This document shows positions 56,376 to 64,000 of a stretch of DNA of 64,000 nt, in pieces (position 1 is the first letter of the stretch; each line of letters begins with the position of its first letter). The stretch is from Microbacterium sp. USTB-Y (GTDB taxonomy: Bacteria; Actinomycetota; Actinomycetes; Actinomycetales; Microbacteriaceae). The notes beneath the pieces are model-generated. The model was not told where the DNA came from. It ran no database searches and worked only from the letters and a program-made list of their open reading frames with translations. The DNA is taken from the NCBI RefSeq assembly GCF_023703415.1, contig NZ_JAGMTU010000006.1, positions 62,001-126,000 of the forward strand, read 5' to 3'. The position numbers were made by a program, and so were the translations under genes.

Positions 56376-56395
56376 GGTATACGGATCGGTATACG
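56376..56395. promoter_or_regulatory. Candidate antitoxin operator
   Basis: Two GGTATACG units, 12 bases apart start to start, each with a GTATAC palindrome. They lie in the -35 region of the TAGAAT box (56403-56408) that precedes the antitoxin ATG by six bases. Fits cooperative binding of a ribbon-helix-helix repressor. Confidence 0.6.
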
Positions 56396-56414
56396 TCCGC
56401 CTTAGAATCGGAGC

Positions 56415-56630
56415 ATGGCGATGACCACCATCAAGGTGACGACCGAGCTGCGCGATCGGATCAACGACGACGCACGGGCGACGGGCGTTTCGGCAGCGGG
56501 TCTGATCGAGCGCCTTCTGGATGCCTATGAACGGCGGAGGCGGATGGATGCGTTCGGCCGCGCTGTCAGCGCGGCCGACGGCGGTTACTGGGATGAGTTC
56601 CACGAGTGGGACATCGCGCTGGCGGACTGA
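56415..56630 (+). CDS. Ribbon-helix-helix antitoxin
   Basis: 71 residues. MTTIKVTTELRDRINDDAR then GVSAAGLIERLLDAYERR is a ribbon-helix-helix domain; the tail (YWDEFHEWDIALAD) is acidic and suited to blocking a MazF-type toxin. Leaderless-type start (TAGAAT six bases upstream). Confidence 0.88.
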   Translation: MAMTTIKVTTELRDRINDDARATGVSAAGLIERLLDAYERRRRMDAFGRAVSAADGGYWDEFHEWDIALAD

Positions 56631-56634
56631 CGAC

Positions 56635-56979
56635 GTGACGACGCTACGGAGGGGCGACGTCGTCTGGGCCGATCTGGATCCGACGCGCGGACGGGAGCAC
56701 TCCGGTCGCCGGCCAGTCCTGGTCATCGCGAGCGACCTTTTCCTGGAGCAGGCGGACAGCCTCGCGATCGTCGTCCCGGCGTCGAGCGTCGATCGGGGCT
56801 GGCCCAATCACGTGCGCCTGCGCGGACCGGAGCTGACCCTGCCGCGAGCGACTTTCGCGCTGACGGAACAGCCGCGCACGATCACCCGGGACCGAATCAC
56901 CGGCGCGCTCGGTCAGGTCGACGTCGCGACGATGCGCGAGGTGGACCTCTGGCTCCGGGACTTCCTGGGTCTGCCATGA
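56635..56979 (+). CDS. MazF/PemK-family toxin
   Basis: 114 residues. LRRGDVVWADLDPTRGREHS then GRRPVLVIASDLF is the PemK/MazF beta-barrel opening, with catalytic Arg and Ser/Thr region, and ITRDRITGALGQVDVATM near the end. Expected mRNA interferase. Starts four bases after the antitoxin stop (GTG). Confidence 0.9.
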   Translation: MTTLRRGDVVWADLDPTRGREHSGRRPVLVIASDLFLEQADSLAIVVPASSVDRGWPNHVRLRGPELTLPRATFALTEQPRTITRDRITGALGQVDVATMREVDLWLRDFLGLP

Positions 56980-57024
56980 CCTCCAGGCGCGCGGATGTCC
57001 GACCCCGATGCGAGGATGGGGCGC

Positions 57025-57849
57025 ATGCCCGAGTCTCCGGAGGTGCAGGCGCTGGTCGAGTTCCTCGACGAGCGGATCCGCGGTCGCGTCATCGCCGCGG
57101 TCGAGATCGATGAGTTCCGCGTGGTCAAGACGCGCGACCGGCCGCCGGGATCGCTCGTCGGCGCGCGCATCGACGGTCTGACCCGATTCGGCAAGCACGT
57201 CGGTTTCGACACCCCGGAGGGCTGGCTGATGCTCGGCTTCGGGCGCAACGGATGGATCCGCTGGCTGGACGCGGGGGAGCAGCCCGGCGACGAGCTCGTG
57301 CCGGAGGTCGCGCGGATCGTGCTCGACGACGGTGCGGCGATGCGGATCGTGGACACCGGCGACTTCCTCGCGGTCACGCTCTCCGTCGTCGACGGCCCGC
57401 AGGACGTGGCGGGAATCGCCGCGCTGGGACCGGATCCGCTGAGTCCCGACTTCGCCCGCGACGCGTTCGAGCGCGCCCTGGGCAGCAGGCGCAAGCAGAT
57501 CAAGGCACTGCTGCAGGAGCAGACGTCGCTCGCGGGAATCGGCAACGCCTATTCCGACGAGATCCTGCATCGCGCGCGGATCGCCCCCGCGGTGCACGCC
57601 GCGCTGCTCGACGGCGACGAGCGGGATCGACTGTTCGCTGCCACGACCACGGTGCTGCGCGCCGCCGTCGCAGACCGACGCGGCCTGGCGCCCGAACAGC
57701 TCAAGCCGGCCAAGGTCGCCGCGATGGCCGTGCACGGCCGCGGCGGCGAGGCGTGCCCGGTGTGCGGCACGACCATCGTCGACCGGGTGTTCTCCGGCGC
57801 CTCTGCACAGTTCTGCCCGCACTGCCAGCCCGAGCGCTCCCCGGCATGA
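57025..57849 (+). CDS. Fpg/Nei family DNA glycosylase
   Basis: 274 residues. MPESPEVQALVEFLDERI gives the catalytic Pro2 and Glu3 after Met removal, which fixes the start at 57025. Helix-two-turn-helix region KALLQEQTSLAGIGNAYSDE and a C-terminal zinc finger CPVCGTTIVDRVFSG ... FCPHC. Removes oxidised purines or pyrimidines with beta,delta-elimination. Whether it is Fpg or Nei type is open. Confidence 0.92.
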   Translation: MPESPEVQALVEFLDERIRGRVIAAVEIDEFRVVKTRDRPPGSLVGARIDGLTRFGKHVGFDTPEGWLMLGFGRNGWIRWLDAGEQPGDELVPEVARIVLDDGAAMRIVDTGDFLAVTLSVVDGPQDVAGIAALGPDPLSPDFARDAFERALGSRRKQIKALLQEQTSLAGIGNAYSDEILHRARIAPAVHAALLDGDERDRLFAATTTVLRAAVADRRGLAPEQLKPAKVAAMAVHGRGGEACPVCGTTIVDRVFSGASAQFCPHCQPERSPA

Positions 57850-57875
57850 GTCGGCATGCGGGTTAGCATTCCGAG

Positions 57876-58514
57876 GTGAGCCCGCTTCCCCTGCGCCATC
57901 GCTGGCGTGTGCGCACCGCCGTCGCGATCCTGGCCGGAACCGCGGTCGGTTTCGCCGTCACGCCCTCCCTGGGGCTGGCGGCAGGACTCCTCGCGGCCTG
58001 GGGCACGCTGGCGCTCGTCAGCACCGTGTGGATCCTGCTCGTGGTGTGGCCGATGAACGCCGAGCAGACGCGCTCGCACGCCACCGAGGAGGACCCCGGC
58101 CGCCGCATCGCCCGGGTCGTGGCCGTGATCGGGAGCTTCGTCAGCATCGCGGCCGTGCTGGTCGTCGTGCTGCAGGCCCGGCATGCGCACGGCTGGGTGC
58201 AGTTCGCCCTCGCCGGGAGCGCCGTGCTCAGCGTCGCCGCCTCGTGGGGGCTGATCCAGGCCGACTACATGCTGCGCTACGCGAAGCTCTACTACGACGG
58301 ATCCGGCGGCATCCTCTTCAATCAGGACGAGGATCCCGAGTACACCGACTTCGCCTACTTCTCGGTCGGCCTCGGCATGACCTACCAGGTCGCCGACACC
58401 AACGTCACGCGCAACGCGATCCGGCGGATCGTGATCGCTCAGACGACGATCGCCTACGTGTTCGGCGCGCTCATCCTCGGCACGATCATCAATCTCGTCA
58501 CGGGGCTGGGATGA
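57876..58514 (+). CDS. DUF1345 membrane protein
   Basis: 212 residues with about five membrane helices and the family segment EYTDFAYFSVGLGMTYQVAD. Function unknown. GTG with TAGCAT exactly six bases upstream. Its 3' end overlaps the convergent acyltransferase gene by 17 bases. Confidence 0.88.
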   Translation: MSPLPLRHRWRVRTAVAILAGTAVGFAVTPSLGLAAGLLAAWGTLALVSTVWILLVVWPMNAEQTRSHATEEDPGRRIARVVAVIGSFVSIAAVLVVVLQARHAHGWVQFALAGSAVLSVAASWGLIQADYMLRYAKLYYDGSGGILFNQDEDPEYTDFAYFSVGLGMTYQVADTNVTRNAIRRIVIAQTTIAYVFGALILGTIINLVTGLG

Positions 58515-59085
58515 CCGCCGCCAGCTCCTCGCGCAGTCGCGGCTCGGTGCGGCGCTCGGGGCGCACTCCCGCCTTGTCGGCGTAGAAGGCACGGATCCGA
58601 TCCATGTCCGCGGCGACGTCGCCGGTGAGATCGAGGGTCGGTCCGAGGCCCGTGGTCATGGTGCTGCGATCGACATATCCCAGGGTCACCGGCATCCCTG
58701 TCTCGCGGGCGATGCGATAGAAGCCGCTCTTCCAGTGGTCGTTGCCGCCACGGGTGCCGTCGGGCGTCACCACCAGCCCGAACACCGCGCCGGTGCGGAT
58801 CTGCTCGACGACCTCGCCGACGACGCGCGCCGGATCCGAGCGATCGACCGGGATGCCGCCGAGCCGGCGCATGATCGGGCCCCGCCAGCCGGTGAACAGG
58901 CTCTTCTTGCCCAGCCAGTGCACGTCGATCCCCAGCCGCCACGCGATGCCGAGCATGAGCACGAAGTCCCAGTTCGAGGTGTGCGGTGCGCCGATGAGCA
59001 CGGTCGGGCGCGTCGGCGCCGGCTCGCTGCGGAGCGACCAGCGACTGCAGGTCCAGAACACGCGTGCGGCGAGGCGTTTGAACAT
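58498..59085 (-). CDS. PlsC-like glycerolipid acyltransferase
   Basis: 195 residues. HX4D motif in GAPHTSNWDFVLML, then LGKKSLFTGWRGPIMRRLGG and GLVVTPDGTRGGNDHWKSGF (the P-x-G-T-R motif). Probably transfers an acyl chain in phospholipid or glycolipid synthesis. ATG 59085 has TACGGT exactly six bases upstream. Confidence 0.87.
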   Translation of the reverse strand: MFKRLAARVFWTCSRWSLRSEPAPTRPTVLIGAPHTSNWDFVLMLGIAWRLGIDVHWLGKKSLFTGWRGPIMRRLGGIPVDRSDPARVVGEVVEQIRTGAVFGLVVTPDGTRGGNDHWKSGFYRIARETGMPVTLGYVDRSTMTTGLGPTLDLTGDVAADMDRIRAFYADKAGVRPERRTEPRLREELAAVIPAP

Positions 59086-59130
59086 CCGTCCACCGTAGGG
59101 CCCGGCGTATTCCGTGCTGCGCATGAAGAA

Positions 59131-59165
59131 GGCCCGGGCGGACGTGAAGGACGTCCGCCCGGGCC
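59131..59165 (-). terminator. Rho-independent terminator of the HesB-like gene
   Basis: Perfect 15-bp stem (59131-59145 with 59151-59165), loop GAAGG, followed on the minus strand by TTCTTC. Confidence 0.88.
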
Positions 59166-59179
59166 CGGCCGCGGGGCGG

Positions 59180-59479
59180 TCAGACGGCCTGCGGCAGCAG
59201 CGAGAACGACACCGCGCCCTCGTCCGTGACGTTCGCGTCGAGGACCTTGCCGTCCAGGACGACGGCGGCCTCCCCTTCCAGGAAGACGGGAGCACCGGGC
59301 AGATCCAGGATCTGGTCATCCGGCTCGGGCGCGACGACGACATCGGCGGCCAGGCGATGCTGGTCCGCCTGCCCTGCGGCATCGGCGGTGTGGATGCGCA
59401 GTCCCGCGCCCTCCGCGTCGGTGCGACGACGGACGAGCGTGGTGACGAGCGCGGTGGCGCTGTCGGTCAAGGTGAGCAT
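59180..59479 (-). CDS. HesB/IscA-like protein lacking cysteines
   Basis: 99 residues with the A-type carrier fold outline: MLTLTDSATALVTTLVRR, AGLRIHTADAAGQADQHRLA and APVFLEGEAAVVLDGKVLDA. No cysteine is present, so it cannot ligate Fe-S in the usual way; it is likely a divergent family branch with another role. AAGGAG precedes the ATG. Confidence 0.75.
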   Translation of the reverse strand: MLTLTDSATALVTTLVRRRTDAEGAGLRIHTADAAGQADQHRLAADVVVAPEPDDQILDLPGAPVFLEGEAAVVLDGKVLDANVTDEGAVSFSLLPQAV

Positions 59480-59628
59480 GAGGCACTCCTTCCGGTTGCG
59501 GACACGTCGCGGTCACGACATGTCCGGGCCACGATTCCTCGTACGGGCCGGTCCCTCAACCGCGTTGCGGCGTTTCGGGCCGATTCGGAGGATCTTCCCA
59601 CCGAAGGACCGGCGGGCGATCTCCGCTG

Positions 59629-60201
59629 TCAGAGGGCGGCGGCGCGCAGCGCGGCGGCCGTCTCGGGAGTCAGTCCCGGCACGTCCTCCGTCGGCACGGC
59701 GAGCGCGAGCAGCGCACGGCTGAAGTAGTTGCGCGCCGCGGCGGCCAGCGTGATGTCCACGATCTGGCGGTCGTCGAAGCCGGCATCGCGGAGTGCTCCG
59801 GTGTCGGCGTCCGTCATCGATCGCGGATCCGACGACAGGCGCTCGGCGTAGCGGACGACAGCGCGCTCGGCCGGGGTGAAGCCGCTGTCGTCCCGGTACG
59901 CGAAAGCGGCGAGGGCCTCGTCGTCGAGGACCTCTGCCCGGAGGGACTTGCGTCCGTGGGCGAGAAGGCAGTGCGGAGAGCCGATCGCCCTCGCCGCGCC
60001 CAGGGTCGCCGCCTCGTAGACCCGGATGCCGATCGACGGCACGATCGCCGCGATGAGGGCCATGAACGCGGCGTGCGCCTCGGGGTTCACCGCCATGGCT
60101 CTCGTGTGGGCGAAGACGAACCCGTCCGAGGAGAGGTCGTCGGCGTACATCTCGGCGACATGTCCCTCGGCGGTCTCCGCGGGGGGAGTGCTGATGATCA
60201 T
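59629..60201 (-). CDS. Carboxymuconolactone decarboxylase/AhpD-like protein
   Basis: 190 residues, peroxidase-related CMD fold. RVYEAATLGAARAIGSPHCL and LAHGRKSL contain one Cys and the following His, but the first Cys of the usual C-x2-C pair is absent, so a single-cysteine peroxidase-like or non-redox role is likely. AAGGAG six bases before ATG 60201. Confidence 0.85.
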   Translation of the reverse strand: MIISTPPAETAEGHVAEMYADDLSSDGFVFAHTRAMAVNPEAHAAFMALIAAIVPSIGIRVYEAATLGAARAIGSPHCLLAHGRKSLRAEVLDDEALAAFAYRDDSGFTPAERAVVRYAERLSSDPRSMTDADTGALRDAGFDDRQIVDITLAAAARNYFSRALLALAVPTEDVPGLTPETAAALRAAAL

Positions 60202-60383
60202 GGGAAGCTCCTTCGCGTCCGCGCCGGCGCGCCTCCTGAGCGGGAGGACCCCAGTGCCAGCGCCCGAGCGAAGACTACGCCTGGCGCGCGCCGGACGGTA
60301 TGGGTGGGCATCCGCCACCGTGCTTCGCCGTGCCGGATCCCGAGAACGGCGCCGTCCGATCCGGACGGGCGTAGCATCGAGGG

Positions 60384-60542
60384 ATGACCACGGCAGCTGA
60401 CCCCCAATCGCAGGCCCCCGCGGACGCCGAGCGTCCGACGCCGGCGGCCGCGCCGGGACTCACCCTGCTTGCGGGCGACGAAGCGACGGACGCCGGACTC
60501 TGCATCGGCGGCTTCTGCCGTCTCCCGGGCGCGAAGGACTGA
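60384..60542 (+). CDS. Small protein with C-x4-C end (52 residues)
   Basis: ATG 60384 has TAGCAT exactly six bases upstream, the local leaderless pattern. An Ala/Pro/Asp/Glu-rich lead (about 28 residues) is followed by GLTLLAGDEATDAGLCIGGF and CRLPGAKD. The two cysteines near the C-terminus and the leader-like front recall a precursor or metal-binding peptide, but no modification enzyme is adjacent. Unknown function. Confidence 0.6.
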   Translation: MTTAADPQSQAPADAERPTPAAAPGLTLLAGDEATDAGLCIGGFCRLPGAKD

Positions 60543-60546
60543 CCTC

Positions 60547-60602
60547 CCACATTCGAGTCGTCCCCCTGAGCACGACCTATGGGCCGTGCTCAGGGGGACG
60601 AC
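60547..60602. repeat. Left hairpin of the nuclease cassette
   Basis: Perfect 18-bp stem (60557-60574 with 60585-60602), also a likely terminator for the minus-strand nuclease gene. Bases 60547-60568 are the exact reverse complement of 61608-61629. Confidence 0.9.
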
Positions 60603-60606
60603 GCGG

Positions 60607-61548
60607 TCATACGGCGCGTGGAACGCCGAGGAGGCGCAGGTCGCGAGCGATGCGGTCCGGTGAGTCCCGAAGTTCGCGCGATGTGCAGCGGATCTGAATG
60701 CGATCCGGCGCGGCGAGCGCACGCTGGCGTGCCAGATCCGCCTCCCAGTGCGCGACCTCCATGTGGAACGCGCCGTCGACCTCGAGGATGAGCGTCTTGC
60801 CGTCGGGAAGCGACCATTCGCAGTCGGTATAGCGGGCCCGTCCGTCTGTGCCACGGCGCATGGTCTGGCGCCGAGGCGTGGCCAGCCCGAAGGCACGGCA
60901 GAGATGGAGCACATCGAGCTCGGCGACTGACTGGGCCCCGTCCGCGATCTCGCTCAGCGTCTCGCGGAACATCCGTGCCCATCGCAGCGGTCGCATCCGG
61001 GGGATCCAGGCAGCCAGTCGTGCCGGAGTGGTCAGGCCTTGCTGAACCGCCGCCGCAACGACGCCCTCGGCGGTGCGCGGGGAGTGCTGGTACGCCGCGA
61101 AGTGAAGTATCGCGGGCTCCAACCGGCATGTCGGAAGCCGGCGAGCAGGATCGCGCATCGCGGCCAGTGATCGCCGGGTCTCGACGAACCGGATCCCGGC
61201 GAGGGGTTGCCCCAGATCGCTGCCCCGGGGAACCAGCACCGTGATCTCCTCACGGTGCCAGCTGCGCAGGCCGGACACCTCGGCGGCGCTGAGGTCGCCG
61301 ATGATCGCCGGAGCGCCGGCATGGAGAACGCCGAGTCGCATCCGTTGCGCACGGGTGAGGCCACCGGTGGTGGTGCCGATGACGGTAGCCGAGCGGGCGA
61401 CCCAGCGCTCGGTCGCGATTCGATGTCGCACCGCGTCGTTGTCGATCCCGTGAGCGCGGAGCTGTGCGCGCGTGATCAGACCGTCCTGCGCTCCCGCGAG
61501 CTCTCGCCATCCCATGCCTGGAAACAGTGCCGCAGCACGGCGGATCAT
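60607..61548 (-). CDS. AbiEi-like / DUF559 (PD-(D/E)XK-type) protein
   Basis: 313 residues. The N-terminus has a winged-helix AbiEi-type domain (DGLITRAQLRAHGIDNDAVR, then WVARSATVIG). The middle is the usual linker domain. The C-terminus is a DUF559/Vsr-like nuclease fold: RYTDCEWSLPDGKTLILEVD (Asp ... Glu-x-Asp), then AHWEADLARQRAL and a final strand with QIRCTSRELRDSPDRIARDL. Probably a DNA nuclease or antitoxin-like regulator; activity unproven. ATG 61548 has GGAGAA eight bases upstream. It is flanked on both sides by related hairpins. Confidence 0.8.
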   Translation of the reverse strand: MIRRAAALFPGMGWRELAGAQDGLITRAQLRAHGIDNDAVRHRIATERWVARSATVIGTTTGGLTRAQRMRLGVLHAGAPAIIGDLSAAEVSGLRSWHREEITVLVPRGSDLGQPLAGIRFVETRRSLAAMRDPARRLPTCRLEPAILHFAAYQHSPRTAEGVVAAAVQQGLTTPARLAAWIPRMRPLRWARMFRETLSEIADGAQSVAELDVLHLCRAFGLATPRRQTMRRGTDGRARYTDCEWSLPDGKTLILEVDGAFHMEVAHWEADLARQRALAAPDRIQIRCTSRELRDSPDRIARDLRLLGVPRAV

Positions 61549-61568
61549 GCGTCGAGTTCTCCACAGAA

Positions 61569-61629
61569 CGCGAGTCGTCCCCCAGAGCACCACCAAAGGA
61601 CCGTGCGCAGGGGGACGACTCGAATGTGG
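61569..61629. repeat. Right hairpin of the nuclease cassette
   Basis: 13-bp perfect arms (61571-61583 with 61610-61622) plus partial inner pairing. Bases 61608-61629 are the exact reverse complement of 60547-60568. It lies between the MFS stop and the nuclease start on the minus strand. Confidence 0.9.
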
Positions 61630-61641
61630 CGGAGGCCCAGG

Positions 61642-63120
61642 TCAGTGCATCGCCGGAGCGGTGCCCTCCTCGTGCGGCTGGTCCTCCGGCTTGCGGATCA
61701 CGAAGGCGCCGACGATCGTCAGCGTCGCGATGACTGCCGCGATCACGAACGTCGTGCGGGAGCCCGCGGCCACCGCGGCCGGCTGCTCGGTGCCGCCGTT
61801 CGCGTTCACGATCACCGTGAAGACCGCCATCATCACCGCGATGCCGGCGGCGCCCGCGACCTGCTGGATCGTCGAGATCACCGCGCTGCCGTAGGAGTAG
61901 AACCTCGGCTTCAGCGAGGCGAGCGACGCGGTGAACAGCGGCGTGAAGGACAGTGCGAGCCCCATGGACAGCAGCGTCTGCGCGACGATGAGCACCCACA
62001 CCGGCGTGCTGGTGCTCAGGGTCGTGAACAGCCACAGCATGCTCGCGGCGAGGATCGAGCCGGGGATCAGCAGGATCCTCGTGCCGCGGGCGTCGTAGAT
62101 CCGGCCGATCACCGGTCCCAGCAGGCCCATCGCGAGCGCCCCGGGCAGCACCACGAGGCCGGCCTCGGTGGTGCCCAGCGAGAGGCCCTTCTGCAGGAAC
62201 AGCGGCAGCACGGTGATCGCGCCGAAGAACGCGATCGAGAGCAGGAACATCTGCACCATGGAGAGCGAGAAGTCGCGCGACGCGAAGACGCGCAGATCCA
62301 GCAGGGCATCGTCCTTGCGCTGCAGCACGACCTGACGCCAGAGGAAGAGCGCCAGTCCGATCGCGCCCACGATCAGCGCGATCGCCATCGGCAGCGGCGA
62401 GCCCTCGCCGCCGGAGAGCTCGCCGATCTGGCTGAGCCCGAACACGAGGCCGCCGAAGCCGAACGCGCTGAGCACGATGGACAGCGCGTCCAGCGGCGCG
62501 TGGGTCTGCTCGCCCACGTTCGTGAGCCAGCGCCAGCCGATGAACATCGCGACCAGCGCGATCGGCAGCACCACCACGAAGATCGAGCGCCAGCTGAAGT
62601 GATCGAGCAGGAAGCCGGCGAGCGTCGGGCCGATCGCCGGGGCCAGCGAGATCACGATGCTGACGCGGCCCATCATGCGGCCGCGCGACGACGGCGGCAC
62701 CAGGTTCATCACCGTCGTCATGAGCAGCGGCATCATGATCGCCGTGCCCGACGCCTGCACGATGCGGCCACCGAGCAGCATCGGGAAGCCGATCGCGAGC
62801 GCGGCGAGCAGTGTGCCCGCCGAGAACAGCGCGAGCGCGGTCAGGAACATCTGCCGCGTGGTGAAGCGCTGCAGCAGGAAGCCGGTCGTCGGGATGACGA
62901 CGGCCATGGTGAGCATGAAGGCGCTGGTGACCCACTGGGCCGCCAGCGGCGTGATGCCGAGATCGTCGATGAGATGCGGGATCGCCATGTTCATCGTCGT
63001 CTCGTTCAGGATCGCGACGAATGCGGCGGCGAGCAGGACCCAGATCACGCCCATGTCGCGGCGCGGGATCAGACCCCCGTCGGAGACGGCGGGGGTGGAT
63101 CCGGTATCGATGGCAGACAT
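61642..63120 (-). CDS. DHA2-type MFS efflux transporter
   Basis: 492 residues with 14 membrane helices. Motif A-like GRIYDARGTRILLIPG and GRIVQASGTAIMMPLL, family opening FVAILNETTMNMAIPHL, helix-5 region SLAPAIGPTLAGFLLDHFSW (antiporter motif C). Exports drugs in exchange for protons; substrates unknown. GGAGGA precedes the ATG. Divergent from the ABC exporter. Confidence 0.93.
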   Translation of the reverse strand: MSAIDTGSTPAVSDGGLIPRRDMGVIWVLLAAAFVAILNETTMNMAIPHLIDDLGITPLAAQWVTSAFMLTMAVVIPTTGFLLQRFTTRQMFLTALALFSAGTLLAALAIGFPMLLGGRIVQASGTAIMMPLLMTTVMNLVPPSSRGRMMGRVSIVISLAPAIGPTLAGFLLDHFSWRSIFVVVLPIALVAMFIGWRWLTNVGEQTHAPLDALSIVLSAFGFGGLVFGLSQIGELSGGEGSPLPMAIALIVGAIGLALFLWRQVVLQRKDDALLDLRVFASRDFSLSMVQMFLLSIAFFGAITVLPLFLQKGLSLGTTEAGLVVLPGALAMGLLGPVIGRIYDARGTRILLIPGSILAASMLWLFTTLSTSTPVWVLIVAQTLLSMGLALSFTPLFTASLASLKPRFYSYGSAVISTIQQVAGAAGIAVMMAVFTVIVNANGGTEQPAAVAAGSRTTFVIAAVIATLTIVGAFVIRKPEDQPHEEGTAPAMH

Positions 63121-63321
63121 GTGTTCCTCCGGCTCGGCGGGGGCGAAAGATGGGGGATGGGCCGGCAGAGCGACCAGCGACTATCAGCGTAACCACAGGG
63201 TCGGACATTCCATTCCCTGAAGCGGGGCATCGCCGCTGGACCGCGCCCGCGACGTTGCGCCCTGAGCGGACGGGGCCCGCGCGCGAAGCCCGTGCCGAGC
63301 TCGTGGTCATACGCTTGCGGG

Positions 63322-63360
63322 GTGCCGAAGGTGCAGGTGACCCGCGGCGGGCAGGGGTGA
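63322..63360 (+). promoter_or_regulatory. Leaderless 12-codon upstream ORF of the ABC exporter
   Basis: TACGCT (63310-63315) lies exactly six bases before GTG 63322, which opens a 12-codon frame (MPKVQVTRGGQG) ending four bases before the ABC exporter ATG. Termination-reinitiation would couple the two. Confidence 0.5.
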
Positions 63361-63364
63361 GCGG

Positions 63365-64000
63365 ATGAGCATGATGGCCAGGATGGGCGGCGCGCGCGGC
63401 GGCCGGCCCGTGGACGAGGCGGCTCAGCGCAGGCAGAACGCCGAGGCGCCCCGGATCCCGAACCTCGGTCGCCGCGTGGTGACGCTGTTCCGGCCCTACC
63501 GGAACCGGATCCTCACGACGGTCCTGCTCGTCGTCCTCGGCGCCGCGCTCGGCGTCATCCCTCCCCTGCTCGTGCAGCGCGTCTTCGACGACGCGCTGTT
63601 CCCCCAGGACGGTTCCGGTCCGCAGCTCGGGCTCCTGGTCACCCTGGTCGTGTCGATGATCGGCCTGTACCTGCTCTCGTCCGGGCTCGGCGTCGTGCAG
63701 ACCTGGCTCACCTCGACCGTCGGCAACAGCGTGACGGGCGACCTGCGGGTGCGCCTCTTCGAGCATCTGCAGGCGATGGAGCTGGGCTTCTTCACCCGTA
63801 CCAAGACCGGGGTCATCCAATCGCGGCTGCAGAACGACGTCGGCGGGGTCTCCGGCGTCCTCACCAGCACGGTGACGAGCATCCTCGGCAACACCGTGAC
63901 GGTGATCGCCTCGCTCGTCGCCATGATCCTCCTGGACTGGCGGCTCACCATCATCGCGGTCTGCGTCATGCCGATCCTCGTGCTCGTGCAGCGCCGCGTG
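63365..64000 (+). CDS. ABC exporter (fused membrane-ATPase), 3' end beyond window
   Basis: The first 212 residues are visible and the frame is open to the window edge. A basic N-terminus is followed by the type-1 exporter membrane domain: VVTLFRPYRNRILTTVLLVV, GVIPPLLVQRVFDDALFP, then the intracellular-loop motif LRVRLFEHLQAMELGFFTR and TGVIQSRLQNDVGGV. Typical of lipid or drug exporters that dimerise. ATG 63365 is four bases after a 12-codon upstream frame. Confidence 0.9.
   Translation, partial: MSMMARMGGARGGRPVDEAAQRRQNAEAPRIPNLGRRVVTLFRPYRNRILTTVLLVVLGAALGVIPPLLVQRVFDDALFPQDGSGPQLGLLVTLVVSMIGLYLLSSGLGVVQTWLTSTVGNSVTGDLRVRLFEHLQAMELGFFTRTKTGVIQSRLQNDVGGVSGVLTSTVTSILGNTVTVIASLVAMILLDWRLTIIAVCVMPILVLVQRRV

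Overview
The window is a gene-dense, very GC-rich stretch of an actinobacterial chromosome, most likely Microbacterium or a close Microbacteriaceae relative. Signs of this are abundant GTG starts, many apparent leaderless promoters (TANNNT six bases before the start codon), actinobacterial neighbourhoods (eno-DivIC-DUF501, TrhA-UppS, xseA-xseB-DUF4245-carbonic anhydrase-fumC) and small lineage families (DUF7882-like, DUF6264-like, DUF4307). No rRNA, CRISPR array, transposase or integrase was seen; one tRNA is present.

Layout. 1-3.2 kb: end of a monosaccharide ABC importer operon (ATPase, permease, ChvE-type lipoprotein). 3.2-11.3 kb: an orphan PP-loop ATPase, enolase, DivIC, DUF501, a mycosin-like protease, an NDH-2 type dehydrogenase and glutamate decarboxylase. 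11.3-19.9 kb: an accessory-looking region with a Tat-exported glycine-rich protein, a large NB-ARC/LuxR regulator, a VOC protein, a cold-shock protein, small hypotheticals and an NRAMP-related transporter, ending at an unusual tRNA with anticodon UAA. 20-47 kb: mostly housekeeping genes (fold-III PLP enzyme and sugar-lactone oxidase, LemA, YcaQ, PerM-IlvA, GreA, TrhA, UppS, PhoH, FumC, exonuclease VII, IspH, Fba, GlpX, RmuC), with an ECF sigma/anti-sigma locus at 40.5-42.9 kb.

47-64 kb: a methyltransferase gene and ychF are separated by an inserted DUF2510/HIRAN gene bounded by 91-bp perfect direct repeats. Then come a Phd-VapC type toxin-antitoxin pair, MOSC, hydrolases, a ribbon-helix-helix/MazF pair, Fpg, lipid and membrane proteins, an AbiEi/DUF559-like nuclease gene bounded by mirrored hairpins, a DHA2 efflux pump and the start of an ABC exporter.

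The most notable signals are the direct-repeat-bounded HIRAN cassette, the inverted-repeat-bounded nuclease gene, three matching TGAACC-N16-CGTT promoters that tie DUF2231, sigma factor and lipoprotein into one predicted regulon, and a class I tRNA that reads UUA but lacks the long variable arm of leucine tRNAs. All functional calls come from reading the sequence; no database search was run.
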